Below, in pieces: positions 1 through 9,362 of a stretch of 64,000 nucleotides of DNA. The DNA comes from Pseudaquabacterium terrae. Its GTDB lineage: Bacteria > Pseudomonadota > Gammaproteobacteria > Burkholderiales > Burkholderiaceae_C. The first letter of the stretch is position 1. The number at the start of each line of letters is the position of its first letter. A program made the translations under genes and the position numbers. The notes below the pieces were generated by a model, which had not been told where the DNA came from, did not search any database, and saw only the letters and a list, made by a program, of their open reading frames with translations. The DNA is taken from the NCBI RefSeq assembly GCF_013266755.1, contig NZ_JABRWJ010000002.1:372001-436000 (forward strand), in the 5' to 3' direction.

Positions 1-745
1 GCTGCCGGCGACGGTGCTCTTGACTTGCGCTTCGCCGCGGTACACCACATCGCCCGTGCCGGCGATCGACACGGCGAGCGTCTTGTCGGCGTGCACCTTG
101 GCATCGCCCGAGCCGGCGATGCTGATCGACACGTCGTCGGCCTTCAGCCCTTCGGTCTGCACGTCGCCGCTGCCCGAGACCTTGATCTGCAGCTTGCCGA
201 CCTGGCCGCCGCCGGCCTTCACGTTGCCGGAGCCGGCGATCTTGACCGTGAGCTCCTCGGCAGCCAGCGACTCGAGGTTCACGTCACCCGAGCCCGACAC
301 CGCGAGCACCAGCTGCGGCGTCTTCAGCGCGCCGATCGAGACATCGCTCGATCCGGCACTGGCGATCGATTGCAGCTTGACCGCGGTGACGTCGACGGTC
401 GGCGACTGGTGCAGGCGCAGCTGGCTGCCGCGCTTCCAGCGCACCATCAGCGTCTTGCCTTCGACGACGGTCTCGAGGTAGGGCAGCAGGTTCGCATGCG
501 CCTTCGCCTCGACGGCCTGCTGCGCGCCCTGGCGCACGTGCAGGTCGATGCCGCCGGAGACCGAGATCGCGTCGAACTCGGCGCTGACGCTGCGGGCCTC
601 GGAGACGACGGCCCCGCTGGCCTTGACCGACTCGGCGCGCACGCCGGTCGGCATCGCGGACAGCGCGGCGCCCGCCAGCGCAGCGGCCAAGGCGATGCCG
701 AACGCGCGGTCGAGCCAGGAAAAGATGCGGTCAGCCCGTTGCATG
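1..745 (-). CDS. DUF2807 (GIN domain) exported protein, partial at its C-terminus
   Basis: The reading frame runs from an ATG at 745, with a GGAGAA ribosome site just upstream, off the left edge, giving about 248 residues. The N-terminus has a hydrophobic stretch (about residues 15-32) that looks like a signal peptide. The rest is a repetitive beta-rich protein in which SGSGDV/AGSGNV-like motifs recur about every 20 residues. This is the hallmark of DUF2807, the putative adhesin or autotransporter-head family with a beta-helix fold. The molecular role of this family is poorly known and surface or periplasmic location is inferred. It is the last visible gene of the minus-strand run after htpX and a lipoprotein, 131 bp downstream of the latter, so it may have its own promoter. 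Confidence 0.75.
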
Positions 746-876
746 AGTTTCTCCGTTGCCGTGATCTGGACGCGATGATGCCGCGCCATTCCGGGCGGGC
801 AAGCAAAGCGCGACCAGCGGTCGCAGAGGGGGGCTGAACTGTCGAGGCCGCGGGACGGACCGGCGGCGAACGCCGA

Positions 877-1302
877 TCAGGGCGGCGCGCGGCGCTTGCG
901 CGGCTCGGTGGCGGCACTCTTGTCGGCGGGCTTTTCCTCCGCCTTCTCACCGCCCGGCTTGGCCGCGGGCTTCTCTTCGGCCTCGGTGCCGGGCTCGATG
1001 CGGGTCGCAGCGACCTGGGTCTCGGCCTGGATCTGCGGCACCACCGCCTGAAGCTTGTTCTCGACCATGTACTCGTTCATCTCGCGCCAGCCGGCGTAGA
1101 TCGCCGCGCGGTCGGCGCGGCGGTTGAGCACGTAGCAGTCTTCGATCGCCCGGCCGGCATGGCGGCAGGCACCGCCGATCGCCTTGCCGTCGGCCTCGCG
1201 GCGCGCGGCAATCGCGCTGGCCGACTCGATGCCGAGCTGGTCGCAGCCGGCGGCGAGCAGGCTGGCGAGCAACAGGACCGGGGTGAACAGTGCGGGGCGC
1301 AT
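877..1302 (-). CDS. Small lipoprotein with a charged Ala/Glu/Lys-rich tail
   Basis: 141 residues. The N-terminus has a type II signal peptide ending in a lipobox (LLAAGC, Cys about residue 20), so it should be lipidated and membrane anchored. The middle (about 30-90) contains two cysteines spaced CRHAGRAIEDC and a helical stretch; the last 45 residues are low-complexity Glu/Lys/Ala/Pro. This resembles small TIGR03751/uncharacterised betaproteobacterial lipoproteins, but I cannot assign a family with confidence. It lies 42 bp downstream of htpX on the same strand, so it is probably cotranscribed. Function unknown. Confidence 0.7.
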   Translation of the reverse strand: MRPALFTPVLLLASLLAAGCDQLGIESASAIAARREADGKAIGGACRHAGRAIEDCYVLNRRADRAAIYAGWREMNEYMVENKLQAVVPQIQAETQVAATRIEPGTEAEEKPAAKPGGEKAEEKPADKSAATEPRKRRAPP

Positions 1303-1344
1303 GGCGGGTTTATCGGCGCCCGCGGCCGCCGGCTTGAGCCGGAT

Positions 1345-2193
1345 TCAGCGCGCCACGGCCATCTGCAGGAGACGTTCTACACGTTCTTCGGTCGACGGGT
1401 GGGTCGAGAACAGGCCGCGCAGGCCGCCCGCGGACAGCGGATTCATGATCATCATCTGCGCCGTCTCCGGATGGCGCTCGGCCGTCGGCAGCGGGATGCC
1501 CTGCGCGTAACGCTGGATCTTCTGCAGTGCCGAGGCCAGCGACTGCGGATCGCCGGCAATCTCGGCGCCCTCACGGTCGGCCTCGAACTCGCGCGCGCGG
1601 CTGATCGCCATCTGGATCAGGGCGGCGGCGATCGGCGCCAGGATCGCGACCAGCAGGCCGACCAGCGGGTTCGCGGGCCGGCCGTCGTCACTGCGGCCGC
1701 CGAAGAACATCGCGAAGTTCGCCAGCATGCCGATCGCGCCGGCCATCGTCGCGCTGATCGTCGAGATCAGGATGTCGCGGTGCTTGACGTGCGCCAGCTC
1801 GTGCGCCATCACGCCACGCAGCTCGCGCGGCGTCAGCGCGCGGATGATGCCGCTGGTCGCGGCGACCGCGGCATGCGACGGATTGCGCCCGGTCGCGAAG
1901 GCGTTCGGCGCCTGCTCGTCGATGATGTAGACGCGCGGCATCGGCAGGCCGGCGCGCTGCGCCAGCTCACGCACCATGGCGACGAATTGCGGCGCGCTGC
2001 TGTCGTCGACCTCGCGTGCGTTGTACATGCGCAGCACGATCTTGTCGCTGAACCAGTAGCTGAAGAAGTTCATCGCCAGCGCGACGACCAGCGCCAGCAT
2101 CATGCCGGCGCGCCCGCCGATCCACTGGCCGATCAGCATGAACAGCGCGGTGATGGCGGCCATCAGCACGGCCGTCTTCAACATGTTGAACAT
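1345..2193 (-). CDS. htpX: Membrane zinc protease HtpX
   Basis: 282 residues, close to the 293 of E. coli HtpX. This inner-membrane metalloprotease (peptidase M48B) degrades misfolded membrane proteins in the same quality-control pathway as FtsH. The start at 2193 gives the typical [12 protein letters not shown]-terminus with two TM segments in the first 55 residues. The zinc site is visible as HELAH around residue 130, with the third ligand in an EFEADREGA motif near residue 205, and two further hydrophobic segments lie between them. It is 56 bp downstream of fmt. A longer upstream in-frame extension is possible in this high-GC DNA but is not conserved-looking. Confidence 0.95.
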   Translation of the reverse strand: MFNMLKTAVLMAAITALFMLIGQWIGGRAGMMLALVVALAMNFFSYWFSDKIVLRMYNAREVDDSSAPQFVAMVRELAQRAGLPMPRVYIIDEQAPNAFATGRNPSHAAVAATSGIIRALTPRELRGVMAHELAHVKHRDILISTISATMAGAIGMLANFAMFFGGRSDDGRPANPLVGLLVAILAPIAAALIQMAISRAREFEADREGAEIAGDPQSLASALQKIQRYAQGIPLPTAERHPETAQMMIMNPLSAGGLRGLFSTHPSTEERVERLLQMAVAR

Positions 2194-2249
2194 CGAAGTC
2201 CTTCTCGACAACGCACAGGCCCGGTAGATCGGGCCGGCGGGACGGAAGT

Positions 2250-3218
2250 TCAAGCGGCGCTGGATCCGAGCCGGCGGCCAACGAGCGCCGGATGGGCCTG
2301 CAGCCAGGCCGCCGCATCGCTGCGCCGACCGCCGGGCTGCTGCAGTTGCTCCAGCGCCAGCGTGCCATCGCCGCAGGCGACCAGCAGCCGGCCGTCGCGT
2401 GCGCTCAGCACCTCGCCCGGTTGGCCGCCCGATGGCGGCTCGACCCGCGCGCGCCAGACCTTGTGCTGCACGCCATCGAGCTCGAAGCTGCAACCGGGGA
2501 AGGGATCGAAGGCGCGGATGCGGCGCTCGATCTCGGCTGCCGGACGGGTCCAGTCGATCGGCGCTTCGGACTTCTCGATCTTGGGCGCATAGGTCACGCC
2601 CTCGGCCGGCTGCGGACGGCGCGGCAGGTCCGGCGCGGCAAGTGCCTGCACGATCAGGCGCGCGCCGAGCGCGGCGAGCTCGTCGTGCAGACTCGCGCTG
2701 GTGGCCTCGTCGCCGATCGGCAGCGCTGCTTCGAGCAGCATGTCACCGGTGTCGAGGCCGGCGTCCATCTGCATGATCGTGATGCCGGTCTGGGCGTCAC
2801 CGGCTTCGATCGCGCGCTGGATCGGCGCTGCGCCGCGCCAGCGTGGCAGCAAGGAGCCGTGGATGTTCAGGCAGCCGCGCGGCGGCAGCTCGAGCACCCA
2901 GGCCGGAAGGATCAGGCCGTAGGCGGCCACCACCAGCAGTTGCGGCGCGGCCTGCTGCAGCGCCTGCTGCGCGGCGTGCGCGTCGTCCGGGTATTTACCA
3001 TCCAGGCGCAGGCTGCGCGGCTGCAGCACCGACAAGCCGTTTTCCAGCGCCAGTGTCTTGACCGGCGAAGCCTGCAGCTTCATGCCGCGGCCGGCGGGCC
3101 GATCCGGCTGGGTCAGCACCAGCGCAAGCTCATGGCCGGCGGCGATCAACGCGCGCAGCGCGACCGCTGCGAAGACGGGGGTGCCGGCAAAGCCGATGCG
3201 CATCGGTGCCGCGCTCAA
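2250..3218 (-). CDS. fmt: Methionyl-tRNA formyltransferase
   Basis: 322 residues, the normal length. It formylates Met-tRNAfMet using 10-formyl-THF, making the initiator for bacterial translation. The N-terminal Rossmann domain begins [17 protein letters not shown], followed by [10 protein letters not shown]. The formyl-binding motif [21 protein letters not shown] (about 110-130; catalytic Asn and His) and [11 protein letters not shown] are intact. The C-terminal OB domain (about 205-310) is complete. The start ATG overlaps the def stop by 4 bp (ATGA), so the two are translationally coupled. A second Met at residue 6 (MRIGFAG) is an alternative start. Confidence 0.97.
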   Translation of the reverse strand: MSAAPMRIGFAGTPVFAAVALRALIAAGHELALVLTQPDRPAGRGMKLQASPVKTLALENGLSVLQPRSLRLDGKYPDDAHAAQQALQQAAPQLLVVAAYGLILPAWVLELPPRGCLNIHGSLLPRWRGAAPIQRAIEAGDAQTGITIMQMDAGLDTGDMLLEAALPIGDEATSASLHDELAALGARLIVQALAAPDLPRRPQPAEGVTYAPKIEKSEAPIDWTRPAAEIERRIRAFDPFPGCSFELDGVQHKVWRARVEPPSGGQPGEVLSARDGRLLVACGDGTLALEQLQQPGGRRSDAAAWLQAHPALVGRRLGSSAA

Positions 3219-3736
3219 GCGCGCACCCGGCCTTGCTCCTCGCGCGTCTTCTTCAGCATCTTGGTCTTGATGCGCTCGCGCTTGAGCGGGCTCAGGTATT
3301 CGACGAAGACCTTGCCGAGCAGGTGATCCATCTCGTGCTGCACGCAGACAGCGGTCAGGCCTTCGGCTTCGAACTCGTAGGGCTGGCCATCGCGGCCGAG
3401 CGCGCGCACCGTCACGCGTGCATGGCGTTCGACGCGGTCGTAGATCGTCGGCACCGACAGGCAGCCCTCTTCGGCAACGTGCATCTCGGCGCTGCGGGCG
3501 ATGATCTCGGGGTTGATCAGCACGCGCGGCTCTTCGCGCGACTCGGAGGTGTCCATCACGATCAGGCGCTCGTGCACGTCGACCTGCGTCGCCGCCAGCC
3601 CCACGCCGTCGGCGTCGTACATCGTCTGCAGCATGTCGTCGGCGAGGCGGCGGATGCGCTCGTCGACGGCGGCAACCGGCTTGGCGACGGTGTGCAGGCG
3701 TGGATCCGGGAAGCGAAGAATCGGTAGCAGGGCCAT
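3215..3736 (-). CDS. def: Peptide deformylase
   Basis: 173 residues from the ATG at 3736 (an upstream extension of 14 residues is possible but unlike the family). It removes the N-formyl group from nascent proteins with a catalytic metal. All three motifs are present: GVGLAATQV (about 45-53), EEGCLSVP (about 90-97, metal Cys) and QHEMDHLLG (about 132-140, two metal His and catalytic Glu). It is the first gene of the minus-strand operon def-fmt-htpX and is divergent from the LysM gene, as is usual in betaproteobacteria. Confidence 0.97.
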   Translation of the reverse strand: MALLPILRFPDPRLHTVAKPVAAVDERIRRLADDMLQTMYDADGVGLAATQVDVHERLIVMDTSESREEPRVLINPEIIARSAEMHVAEEGCLSVPTIYDRVERHARVTVRALGRDGQPYEFEAEGLTAVCVQHEMDHLLGKVFVEYLSPLKRERIKTKMLKKTREEQGRVRA

Positions 3737-4039
3737 GGCATCAGGGTTGCCGCTAGGGCGAAAGTTCACACGCGGCAACAGGTGTGGATCGATTACAACA
3801 AATGAAGGTTCGCCGGCGTGTTAGGCATTGACGATGCAATCCGTAATTCGTTGCGGCATCAAGGGTTTATCGGCAGAATCTGTGACGTAGCATGAACATT
3901 GCCAGCCGTTCCGATTGCCCACTTGATTGTCGTCAGGTCGGCGCCTGGGCTGAGCGTTATGTCGACGACCCGGCCGCTCGGCCGCGCCGCCGGCTCGAGG
4001 GGCACGATTGTGGCATCACGCTGGCTGGAGACTGATCAG
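3737..4039. promoter_or_regulatory. Divergent def / LysM-protein intergenic region
   Basis: This 303-bp region is noticeably AT-richer than its surroundings and holds no convincing gene. On the plus strand the best promoter candidate is TTGCGG at 3851-3856 and CAGAAT at 3874-3879, spaced by exactly 17 nt, which would give a leader of about 155 nt for the LysM gene. A TTGACG at 3828-3833 has no good -10 partner. For def on the minus strand a TGTAAT-like box lies in the reverse complement near 3790-3800. No riboswitch or terminator was recognised. The assignments are weak because only short consensus matches were used. Confidence 0.35.
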
Positions 4040-5221
4040 ATGCGTTCACGGTGGTTCCGCCTGGCTGCCGCGCGCACGCGCGCACCGATGCTCGCGGCCG
4101 CTGCGCTGCTGGCCGTCTGCGGCAGCGCCCAGGCCGTCGATCTGACGATCACGCCGGGCCAGCGTTCGACCGCCCAGCAGGTCGCGCAGACCGGCGTCCC
4201 GCTGTCCGAGCTGGCACCCAATGCGCCCGACTCGCACACCGTGCAGCGCGGCGACACGCTGTGGGACATCTCGAAGCTGTTCCTGAAGAGCCCCTGGCGC
4301 TGGCCCGAGCTGTGGGGCATGAACCTGGAGCAGATCCGCAACCCGCATCTGATCTACCCGGGGCAGGTGTTGGTGCTGGTGAAGGTCGACGGGCGCGCCA
4401 CGCTGCGTCTGGCGCAGCCTGATCCTGCCGGCACGCCGCCGACGAACACCGTCAAGCTGTCGCCGCGCATCCGCAGCGAGCTGCTCGACAACGGCGCGAT
4501 CGCATCGATCCCGCTGCACCTGATCGTGCCGTTCCTCAACGAGGCGATCGTGATGGATGCGGACGAGCTGGCCGACGCGCCGCGCATCGTCGCGGCGCAG
4601 GAAGGGCGCGTGATGCTGTCGCGCGGTGAAACGGCCTATGTGCGTGGCGACCTGAAGGGCGCGCGCGACTTCCGCCTGTTCCGCGAGAGCCGGCCGCTGA
4701 AGGATCCCGGCACCGAGGAACTGCTCGGCTACGAGGCAGCGTTCGTCGGCACCGCGGAGTACACGCGTCCGGGCGAACTGCGTCCCGCTGAAGGCGGCAA
4801 GGTGGTCGAGGTGCCGGCGAGCTTCCGCATCACCGGCGTGCGCCAGGAGGCCGGCATCGGCGACCGCCTGGCACCGGTTCCGCAGCGTGACTACAGCGCC
4901 TACGCACCGCACGCACCGACCGCGCCGATGGCCGGCCAGATCGTCTCGATCTACGGTGAAGCGCTGACCGCGGGCCAGAACCAGATCGTCGCGCTGAACC
5001 GCGGCACGCGCGACGGCCTGGAGCGCGGGCACGTGCTGGCGCTGTGGCGCAACGGCCCGCTCACTGCCGATCGGACCGATGGCCGCAAGGTCGCGATCAA
5101 ACTGCCGGACGAGCGCATCGGCCTGCTGTTCGTGTTCCGCGTGTTCGACCGCGTGTCCTACGCACTGATCCTGACGGCGATCGATCCGGTCAGCCGCGGC
5201 GATCGCTTCACGCAGCCCTGA
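4040..5221 (+). CDS. LysM-domain peptidoglycan-binding protein
   Basis: 393 residues from an ATG at 4040, with GGAG about 9 nt upstream. A signal peptide (about 1-36) ends in an AQA site. A LysM domain follows at about residues 70-120 (HTVQRGDTLWDIS ... NPHLIYPGQVL), which should bind the glycan backbone. The remaining 270 residues are not a named domain I recognise, but this LysM-plus-long-tail protein is consistently found between def and dprA in Burkholderiales. It is probably periplasmic or envelope associated. Its stop is 13 bp before dprA, so they are likely cotranscribed. Upstream in-frame sequence back to 3899 looks non-coding, lacking a signal peptide. Confidence 0.85.
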   Translation: MRSRWFRLAAARTRAPMLAAAALLAVCGSAQAVDLTITPGQRSTAQQVAQTGVPLSELAPNAPDSHTVQRGDTLWDISKLFLKSPWRWPELWGMNLEQIRNPHLIYPGQVLVLVKVDGRATLRLAQPDPAGTPPTNTVKLSPRIRSELLDNGAIASIPLHLIVPFLNEAIVMDADELADAPRIVAAQEGRVMLSRGETAYVRGDLKGARDFRLFRESRPLKDPGTEELLGYEAAFVGTAEYTRPGELRPAEGGKVVEVPASFRITGVRQEAGIGDRLAPVPQRDYSAYAPHAPTAPMAGQIVSIYGEALTAGQNQIVALNRGTRDGLERGHVLALWRNGPLTADRTDGRKVAIKLPDERIGLLFVFRVFDRVSYALILTAIDPVSRGDRFTQP

Positions 5222-5234
5222 TCCGCTGATCCGC

Positions 5235-6353
5235 TTGTTGCGGCTGTCGGACGACGAGCTCGACGCGTGGCTGCGGCTGGTGCATCGCACCGGCCTCGGC
5301 CGGACCGCGATGCGGCGCCTGCTGGCGGCGTTGGGTTCGCCGCAAGCTGTCGCGGCGGCCACACCGGCGGCGCTCGCCGACGTGATCGGCCCGGCCCGTG
5401 CGCAGGCGCTGAACGAGCCGCCCGACGATCACGCCAAACGTCTGGCCGCAACGCGCGCCTGGCTGGATGCGGCGCCGGATCGTCGCCGCGTGCTCACGCT
5501 GGCTGATGCGGACTACCCGCCCTTGCTGCTGCAGGCCGCCGACCCGCCGTTGCTGCTGTACCTCGAGGGCCGCCACGCGCTGCTGGCGACGTCGAGCGTG
5601 GCGATCGTCGGCAGCCGCAAGCCGACGCCGCAGGGCCTGGACAACGCGCGCCGGCTGGCGCGGCAGCTCGGCGAGCATGGCTGGACGGTGGTCTCCGGCC
5701 TGGCCAAGGGCATCGACGGCGCAGCGCACCTCGGGGCGCTCGATGCCGGCGCGGGCACGGTGGCCGTCGTCGGCACCGGCCTCGAGCAGGTCTACCCGCT
5801 GGCCCATCGTGCGCTCGCCGCCCGCATCGCGGAAGACGGCCTGCTGGTCAGCGAGTTCCCGATCGGCATGCCGCTGCAGCCGGACAACTTCCCGCAACGC
5901 AATCGCATCATTGCCGGCCTGACGCGGGGCACGCTGGTGGTCGAAGCGGCGCTGAAGTCGGGTTCGCTGATCACCGCCCGGCTGGCGGCCGAAGCCGGGC
6001 GCGAGGTGTTTGCGATTCCCGGCTCGATCCAGTCGCCGCAGGCCCGCGGCTGCCATGCCTTGCTGCGCGATGGCGCCAAGCTCGTCGAATCGGTCGACGA
6101 CGTGCTGGAGGAGCTCGGCAACGAAGCGCGCCCGGCGGCACACGATCCGGCGCCAGCGCAGCCGGCGGCCGACGACACGCCCGACGACCAGGTGCTGGGC
6201 GCCCTCGGCCACGATCCTGCGACGCTCGACGCGCTGATCGCCCGCTGCGGCTGGCCGGCGCCGGCGCTCAATGCGCGGCTGATGGAGCTCGAGCTCGAAG
6301 GCCGGGTGATGCGCCTGCCGGGCGGGCTGTTTCAGCGCCGCGGCGCCGCCTGA
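5235..6353 (+). CDS. dprA: DNA-processing protein DprA
   Basis: 372 residues from a TTG start at 5235. DprA binds incoming single-stranded DNA and loads RecA during natural transformation. The N-terminal SAM-like region (about 1-75) is followed by the Rossmann-like DprA core: VGSRKPTPQG (about 120-130), GWTVVSGLAKGIDGAAH (about 150-166), VVGTGLEQVYP and FPQRNRIIAGL with the ssDNA-binding Arg. A C-terminal winged-helix domain (about 315-370) is also present. No ATG gives the conserved N-terminus, so TTG is preferred. A TfoX/Sxy-like protein at 39.1 kb also has a family link to competence, but no competence machinery genes are in the window. Confidence 0.93.
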   Translation: MLRLSDDELDAWLRLVHRTGLGRTAMRRLLAALGSPQAVAAATPAALADVIGPARAQALNEPPDDHAKRLAATRAWLDAAPDRRRVLTLADADYPPLLLQAADPPLLLYLEGRHALLATSSVAIVGSRKPTPQGLDNARRLARQLGEHGWTVVSGLAKGIDGAAHLGALDAGAGTVAVVGTGLEQVYPLAHRALAARIAEDGLLVSEFPIGMPLQPDNFPQRNRIIAGLTRGTLVVEAALKSGSLITARLAAEAGREVFAIPGSIQSPQARGCHALLRDGAKLVESVDDVLEELGNEARPAAHDPAPAQPAADDTPDDQVLGALGHDPATLDALIARCGWPAPALNARLMELELEGRVMRLPGGLFQRRGAA

Positions 6354-6451
6354 AGAGGTCCACGGCGGGGCTCCCGGACAAAGCGCCGCAAGCTCGAAAA
6401 CAGCCCGTTTCCGACCGTGTGCTTTCGACGCCCCTGACGGAGGCCGTGGGG

Positions 6452-6457
6452 TATAGT
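6452..6457 (+). promoter_or_regulatory. -10-like box for a leaderless smg transcript
   Basis: TATAGT ends exactly 7 nt before the smg ATG at 6465. A start site at the usual distance from a sigma70 -10 box would fall on or next to the A of the ATG, so the mRNA would have no leader. No good -35 is visible. An in-frame GTG at 6456 overlaps this box and is therefore unlikely to be the start. Confidence 0.5.
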
Positions 6458-6464
6458 GGATTTC

Positions 6465-6917
6465 ATGTTTGAGGTGCTGGTCTATCTGTACGAGAACTAC
6501 TGGCGGCCCGACGCCTGCCCGGACCACGACCAGTTGACTCGCAAACTCTCGGCCGTCGGTTTCGAGACCGACGAGATCCAGGAGGCGTTGAGCTGGCTCG
6601 ACGGCCTCGCCGAAACCGCCCAGGCGCATGCCGCCGAGCAGCAGCCGACCAGCATGCGTGTTTATTCCGCGGCCGAGATCGAGCGTCTCGGCGAAGAATC
6701 GATCGGCTTCATCAGCTTCCTCGAGTCCGCCGGCGTGCTGCCGCCGCCGATGCGCGAAATGGTGATCGATCGCGCCAGTGCCGTCGGCGAGAGCCCGCTC
6801 GCACTGGAAGACCTGAAGGTCATCGTGCTGATGGTCTTCTGGAGCCTGGGCGAAGAGCCCGATGCGCTGATCCTCGACGAACTGTTCGTCGCACCCGAAG
6901 AGCGCCTCATTCACTGA
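6465..6917 (+). CDS. smg: Smg family protein (DUF494)
   Basis: 150 residues. It begins MFEVLVYLYENYW, matching the Smg/DUF494 family, whose members are about 155 residues and lie downstream of dprA in many proteobacteria. The function is unresolved. The protein is acidic and all-helical by appearance, with a Trp-rich first helix and a winged-helix-like N-terminal half (QLTRKLSAVGFETDEIQEALSWL). In many relatives topA follows smg; here a DUF1631 gene follows on the opposite strand. It is likely transcribed from its own -10 box immediately upstream in addition to readthrough from dprA, 111 bp away. Confidence 0.9.
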   Translation: MFEVLVYLYENYWRPDACPDHDQLTRKLSAVGFETDEIQEALSWLDGLAETAQAHAAEQQPTSMRVYSAAEIERLGEESIGFISFLESAGVLPPPMREMVIDRASAVGESPLALEDLKVIVLMVFWSLGEEPDALILDELFVAPEERLIH

Positions 6918-6937
6918 ACCCCCCTCCGGGGGCGGTT
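6917..6937. terminator. Bidirectional terminator between smg and the DUF1631 gene
   Basis: A C6-TCC-G5 hairpin is flanked by AACC on the left and GGTTT on the right, so the stem extends to about 9 pairs with one bulge. It fills the 23-bp gap between two convergent stop codons. A short T run on the plus side and the A pair on the other side support use in both directions, though the U tracts are short. Confidence 0.55.
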
Positions 6938-6940
6938 TCA

Positions 6941-9313
6941 TCAGTGCGTCAACCGGCTCGGATCGGCGTCGATCTTGGCCAGTGCGCTGCGCGTGGCCTT
7001 GACGGTCAGCGCCTCGTCCTGCGCCGGCAGCAGCAGGCCGGCTTGCAGGAAAGCGGCCAGCCGCTGCTGCTGGAACAGCACGCAGCGGCCACTGGCAGCG
7101 ACGAACAGCGACAGCTGCCGCCGCAGGCCATGCCACACCAGCTGGACCGGCTCGTTGTGGTCGCGGTAGTCCAGCATGTACCAGCTGCCGACCAGCAGCT
7201 CGCGCGCCCACGACAGCATCGCCGGTGACGGCATCGAGCCACCTTCGGCGACGACTTCGAGCTCCGAGCTCTCGTGCCCCGACAGGTCGAGCACCATCGA
7301 CTCGTCGATCTCCATGTCAGCGGCATCGGGCAGCAGCTCTTCGAGGGTCTCGAGCCGCTCCATCAGCTCGCCGAGCCGGTCGCTCGGGATCACCGCGGCC
7401 TTGGCGGTGAAGGCCGCCGCCAGCGAGTTGTTCAGCGACTGGATGTGCTCTTCCTGGCGCTCGCTGCTCATGTTGGCGGCGGCCATGCCGTCGCGCACTT
7501 TTTTCAGCAGCAGCGGCAGGCGGCGGATCACCTCCGCACGCTCCTCGCGGGTGACCTTGGCGCTGGCCGACCAGATCAGGTCGGCGGCCGCCCGCTTCAT
7601 CGCCTTGGTCTCGTCGGTCTGCGCGCCATAGCGTACCGCCGTGGTCGCCAGCACGTCGGCCCAGACCTGGAACAGGAACTGGCGGATGCCTTCCTGCACC
7701 GGGATCTCGTTGAGCATGCGGCGCAATTCGATCGTGTACTGGATCGCCAGCGTCTCGCGCTGCTCGACCTGCTGCGCCAGCGAGACACCCTTGCGCGTCG
7801 CCTCGTTCTCGTTGCGGAAGTAATGCTCGAGGAACTTCTCGAACTCGACCAGCACGGTCTGGAAGACGCGCCGGCCGGTGTCCGGATAGGCCTCGACGAC
7901 CTGCACGACGCGCTTGATCTCCTTCTCCAGCGTGTCGCCGACGGCCTGCGCCGAGCTGTCGAAGCCCATCACGCAGGAGCCCATGCGGTCGATCAGGCGG
8001 CGCGCCGGGTGGTCGATCGTCGCGAAGAAATCCGGCTCGCTGACGGCGACGCGCAGCACCGGCATCTGCAGGCGGGCGAACCAGACGCGCACCGTCGCCG
8101 GGATGCGGTCCTCGGTCAGGATGGCCTGGAACATCATCGCGACGATCTCGATCGTCGCGCGCTCGGCCGGCGTGCTGGCGGCATGCTTGAGCAGCTGCTT
8201 GCGCTGCTGCAGGTCGTCGAGCAGCATCGGCGTGGTCATCGCCGGTGCGGCAGCCTGGTCGGCGCCGGCGATCAGGCGCTGCTTCAGGCTGTCCTGTGCC
8301 AGCTCGATCGCGCGCGACAGCCGAGGCGTCACGGCGACCGGGCCGCGTGTCGTGTCGGCGAAGCCGGGCAAGTGGCGGCCGACCAGCCGGTTCAGGCGAC
8401 CGAGCACCGCTTCGGCATGATCGCTGCCGTGGGCCAACGGCCCGGTGCGCGTCATCATCCGCGTTTCATCGCCGACCCCCCCGCGACCCGAATCGGGGGC
8501 TTGCGCGGCGCCTCGCCCATGCCCGCTGCCGATCTCGCTGCCCGGATCCGACAGCCGCGCGGCGACACCGGCCGGCCGGCCCGTCGAGGGCATCACCGCC
8601 GGTCGCGAGGGCCCGAGCGCCAGCGCGCTGCTGCCGACGCCGATGTCGCGTGCACGGCGGATGAACGGGCGCAGGTCGATGTCCGGCAGCACGTGGTGCT
8701 CGACCAGCCAGCGGTTGGTCTCGTGGTACGCCTCTTCGGTCAGCAGCGCGAATTCCTCGTGCAGCCAGAGCTGCGCTTCGCGCCAATCCTCGGGCGTCAT
8801 TCCGGCGCCGCGCCAGGCGTCGAGCGCGACGCGCGCCAGCACGTGGGCGCGCAGCATGTCGTGGGTCTCGAGCTCCTGCCGCTGCTCGAGCATCGCAACG
8901 CGCGAACGCAGATCGGTGAACTCCCACGAGGCCTTGTCCATGATCGCCAGCGCCAGCCGCGAGGTCAGGATCTCGCGCTCGATGGTGTCGTCGTCGACCA
9001 GTGCCATGCCCTTCACGCTGGCCGCGCTGCCGGGGCGGGGCAGATCGCCCGGCTGCGAGGCCGAGGCACCGTACTGCAGCACGTGGCGCAGGCCCTCGTT
9101 CATGCCGCCGAGCCAGGCGCGGGCCGACTTCTGCAGGCCCTGCATCAGATCACGCCGGCGCTGGGCGGTCTGGTAGTCGGCGGGCTTGTCGAGCGCATGC
9201 CGCGAGCTGTCGAGCAGGTGCTTGACCAGCCCCGGCATGCCCTTGACCAGCTCCTCGGTGTACAGCCGACGGGCCTGGCTGGCGAGTTGGCTGGCGGTGG
9301 CGCTGGTCGCCAT
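6941..9313 (-). CDS. DUF1631 family protein
   Basis: 790 residues, with no signal peptide or TM segment, so probably cytoplasmic. The overall pattern (long all-helical body with a short beta-rich end) and the motif set such as FxTIDHPARRLIDRMG at about 440-455 fit DUF1631, a family common in Burkholderiales and Pseudomonas with no settled function. Residues about 235-290 form a Gly/Pro/Ser-rich linker. The last 85 residues (GSWYMLDYRDHNEPVQLVW onward) look like a small beta-barrel of the kind seen in PilZ-related proteins; that resemblance is my inference. It lies 44 bp after secF on the same strand. A TATAGA box overlapping the secF stop may give it its own promoter. Confidence 0.85.
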   Translation of the reverse strand: MATSATASQLASQARRLYTEELVKGMPGLVKHLLDSSRHALDKPADYQTAQRRRDLMQGLQKSARAWLGGMNEGLRHVLQYGASASQPGDLPRPGSAASVKGMALVDDDTIEREILTSRLALAIMDKASWEFTDLRSRVAMLEQRQELETHDMLRAHVLARVALDAWRGAGMTPEDWREAQLWLHEEFALLTEEAYHETNRWLVEHHVLPDIDLRPFIRRARDIGVGSSALALGPSRPAVMPSTGRPAGVAARLSDPGSEIGSGHGRGAAQAPDSGRGGVGDETRMMTRTGPLAHGSDHAEAVLGRLNRLVGRHLPGFADTTRGPVAVTPRLSRAIELAQDSLKQRLIAGADQAAAPAMTTPMLLDDLQQRKQLLKHAASTPAERATIEIVAMMFQAILTEDRIPATVRVWFARLQMPVLRVAVSEPDFFATIDHPARRLIDRMGSCVMGFDSSAQAVGDTLEKEIKRVVQVVEAYPDTGRRVFQTVLVEFEKFLEHYFRNENEATRKGVSLAQQVEQRETLAIQYTIELRRMLNEIPVQEGIRQFLFQVWADVLATTAVRYGAQTDETKAMKRAAADLIWSASAKVTREERAEVIRRLPLLLKKVRDGMAAANMSSERQEEHIQSLNNSLAAAFTAKAAVIPSDRLGELMERLETLEELLPDAADMEIDESMVLDLSGHESSELEVVAEGGSMPSPAMLSWARELLVGSWYMLDYRDHNEPVQLVWHGLRRQLSLFVAASGRCVLFQQQRLAAFLQAGLLLPAQDEALTVKATRSALAKIDADPSRLTH

Positions 9314-9356
9314 GGGTGAGGGAGATCGGCAGTCGGTCGCGTGAACGAATGGCTAC

Positions 9357-9362
9357 TCTATA
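9357..9362 (-). promoter_or_regulatory. Possible -10 box upstream of the DUF1631 gene
   Basis: TATAGA on the minus strand overlaps the secF stop codon and lies 43 nt before the DUF1631 start, leaving a leader of about 36 nt. No -35 match was found at 16-18 nt upstream, so support is weak. Confidence 0.3.

Noticed and set aside
3828-3833. TTGACG as the -35 of the LysM-gene promoter
   Set aside because: No -10-like hexamer lies 16-18 nt downstream; the TTGCGG-CAGAAT pair nearby fits better.
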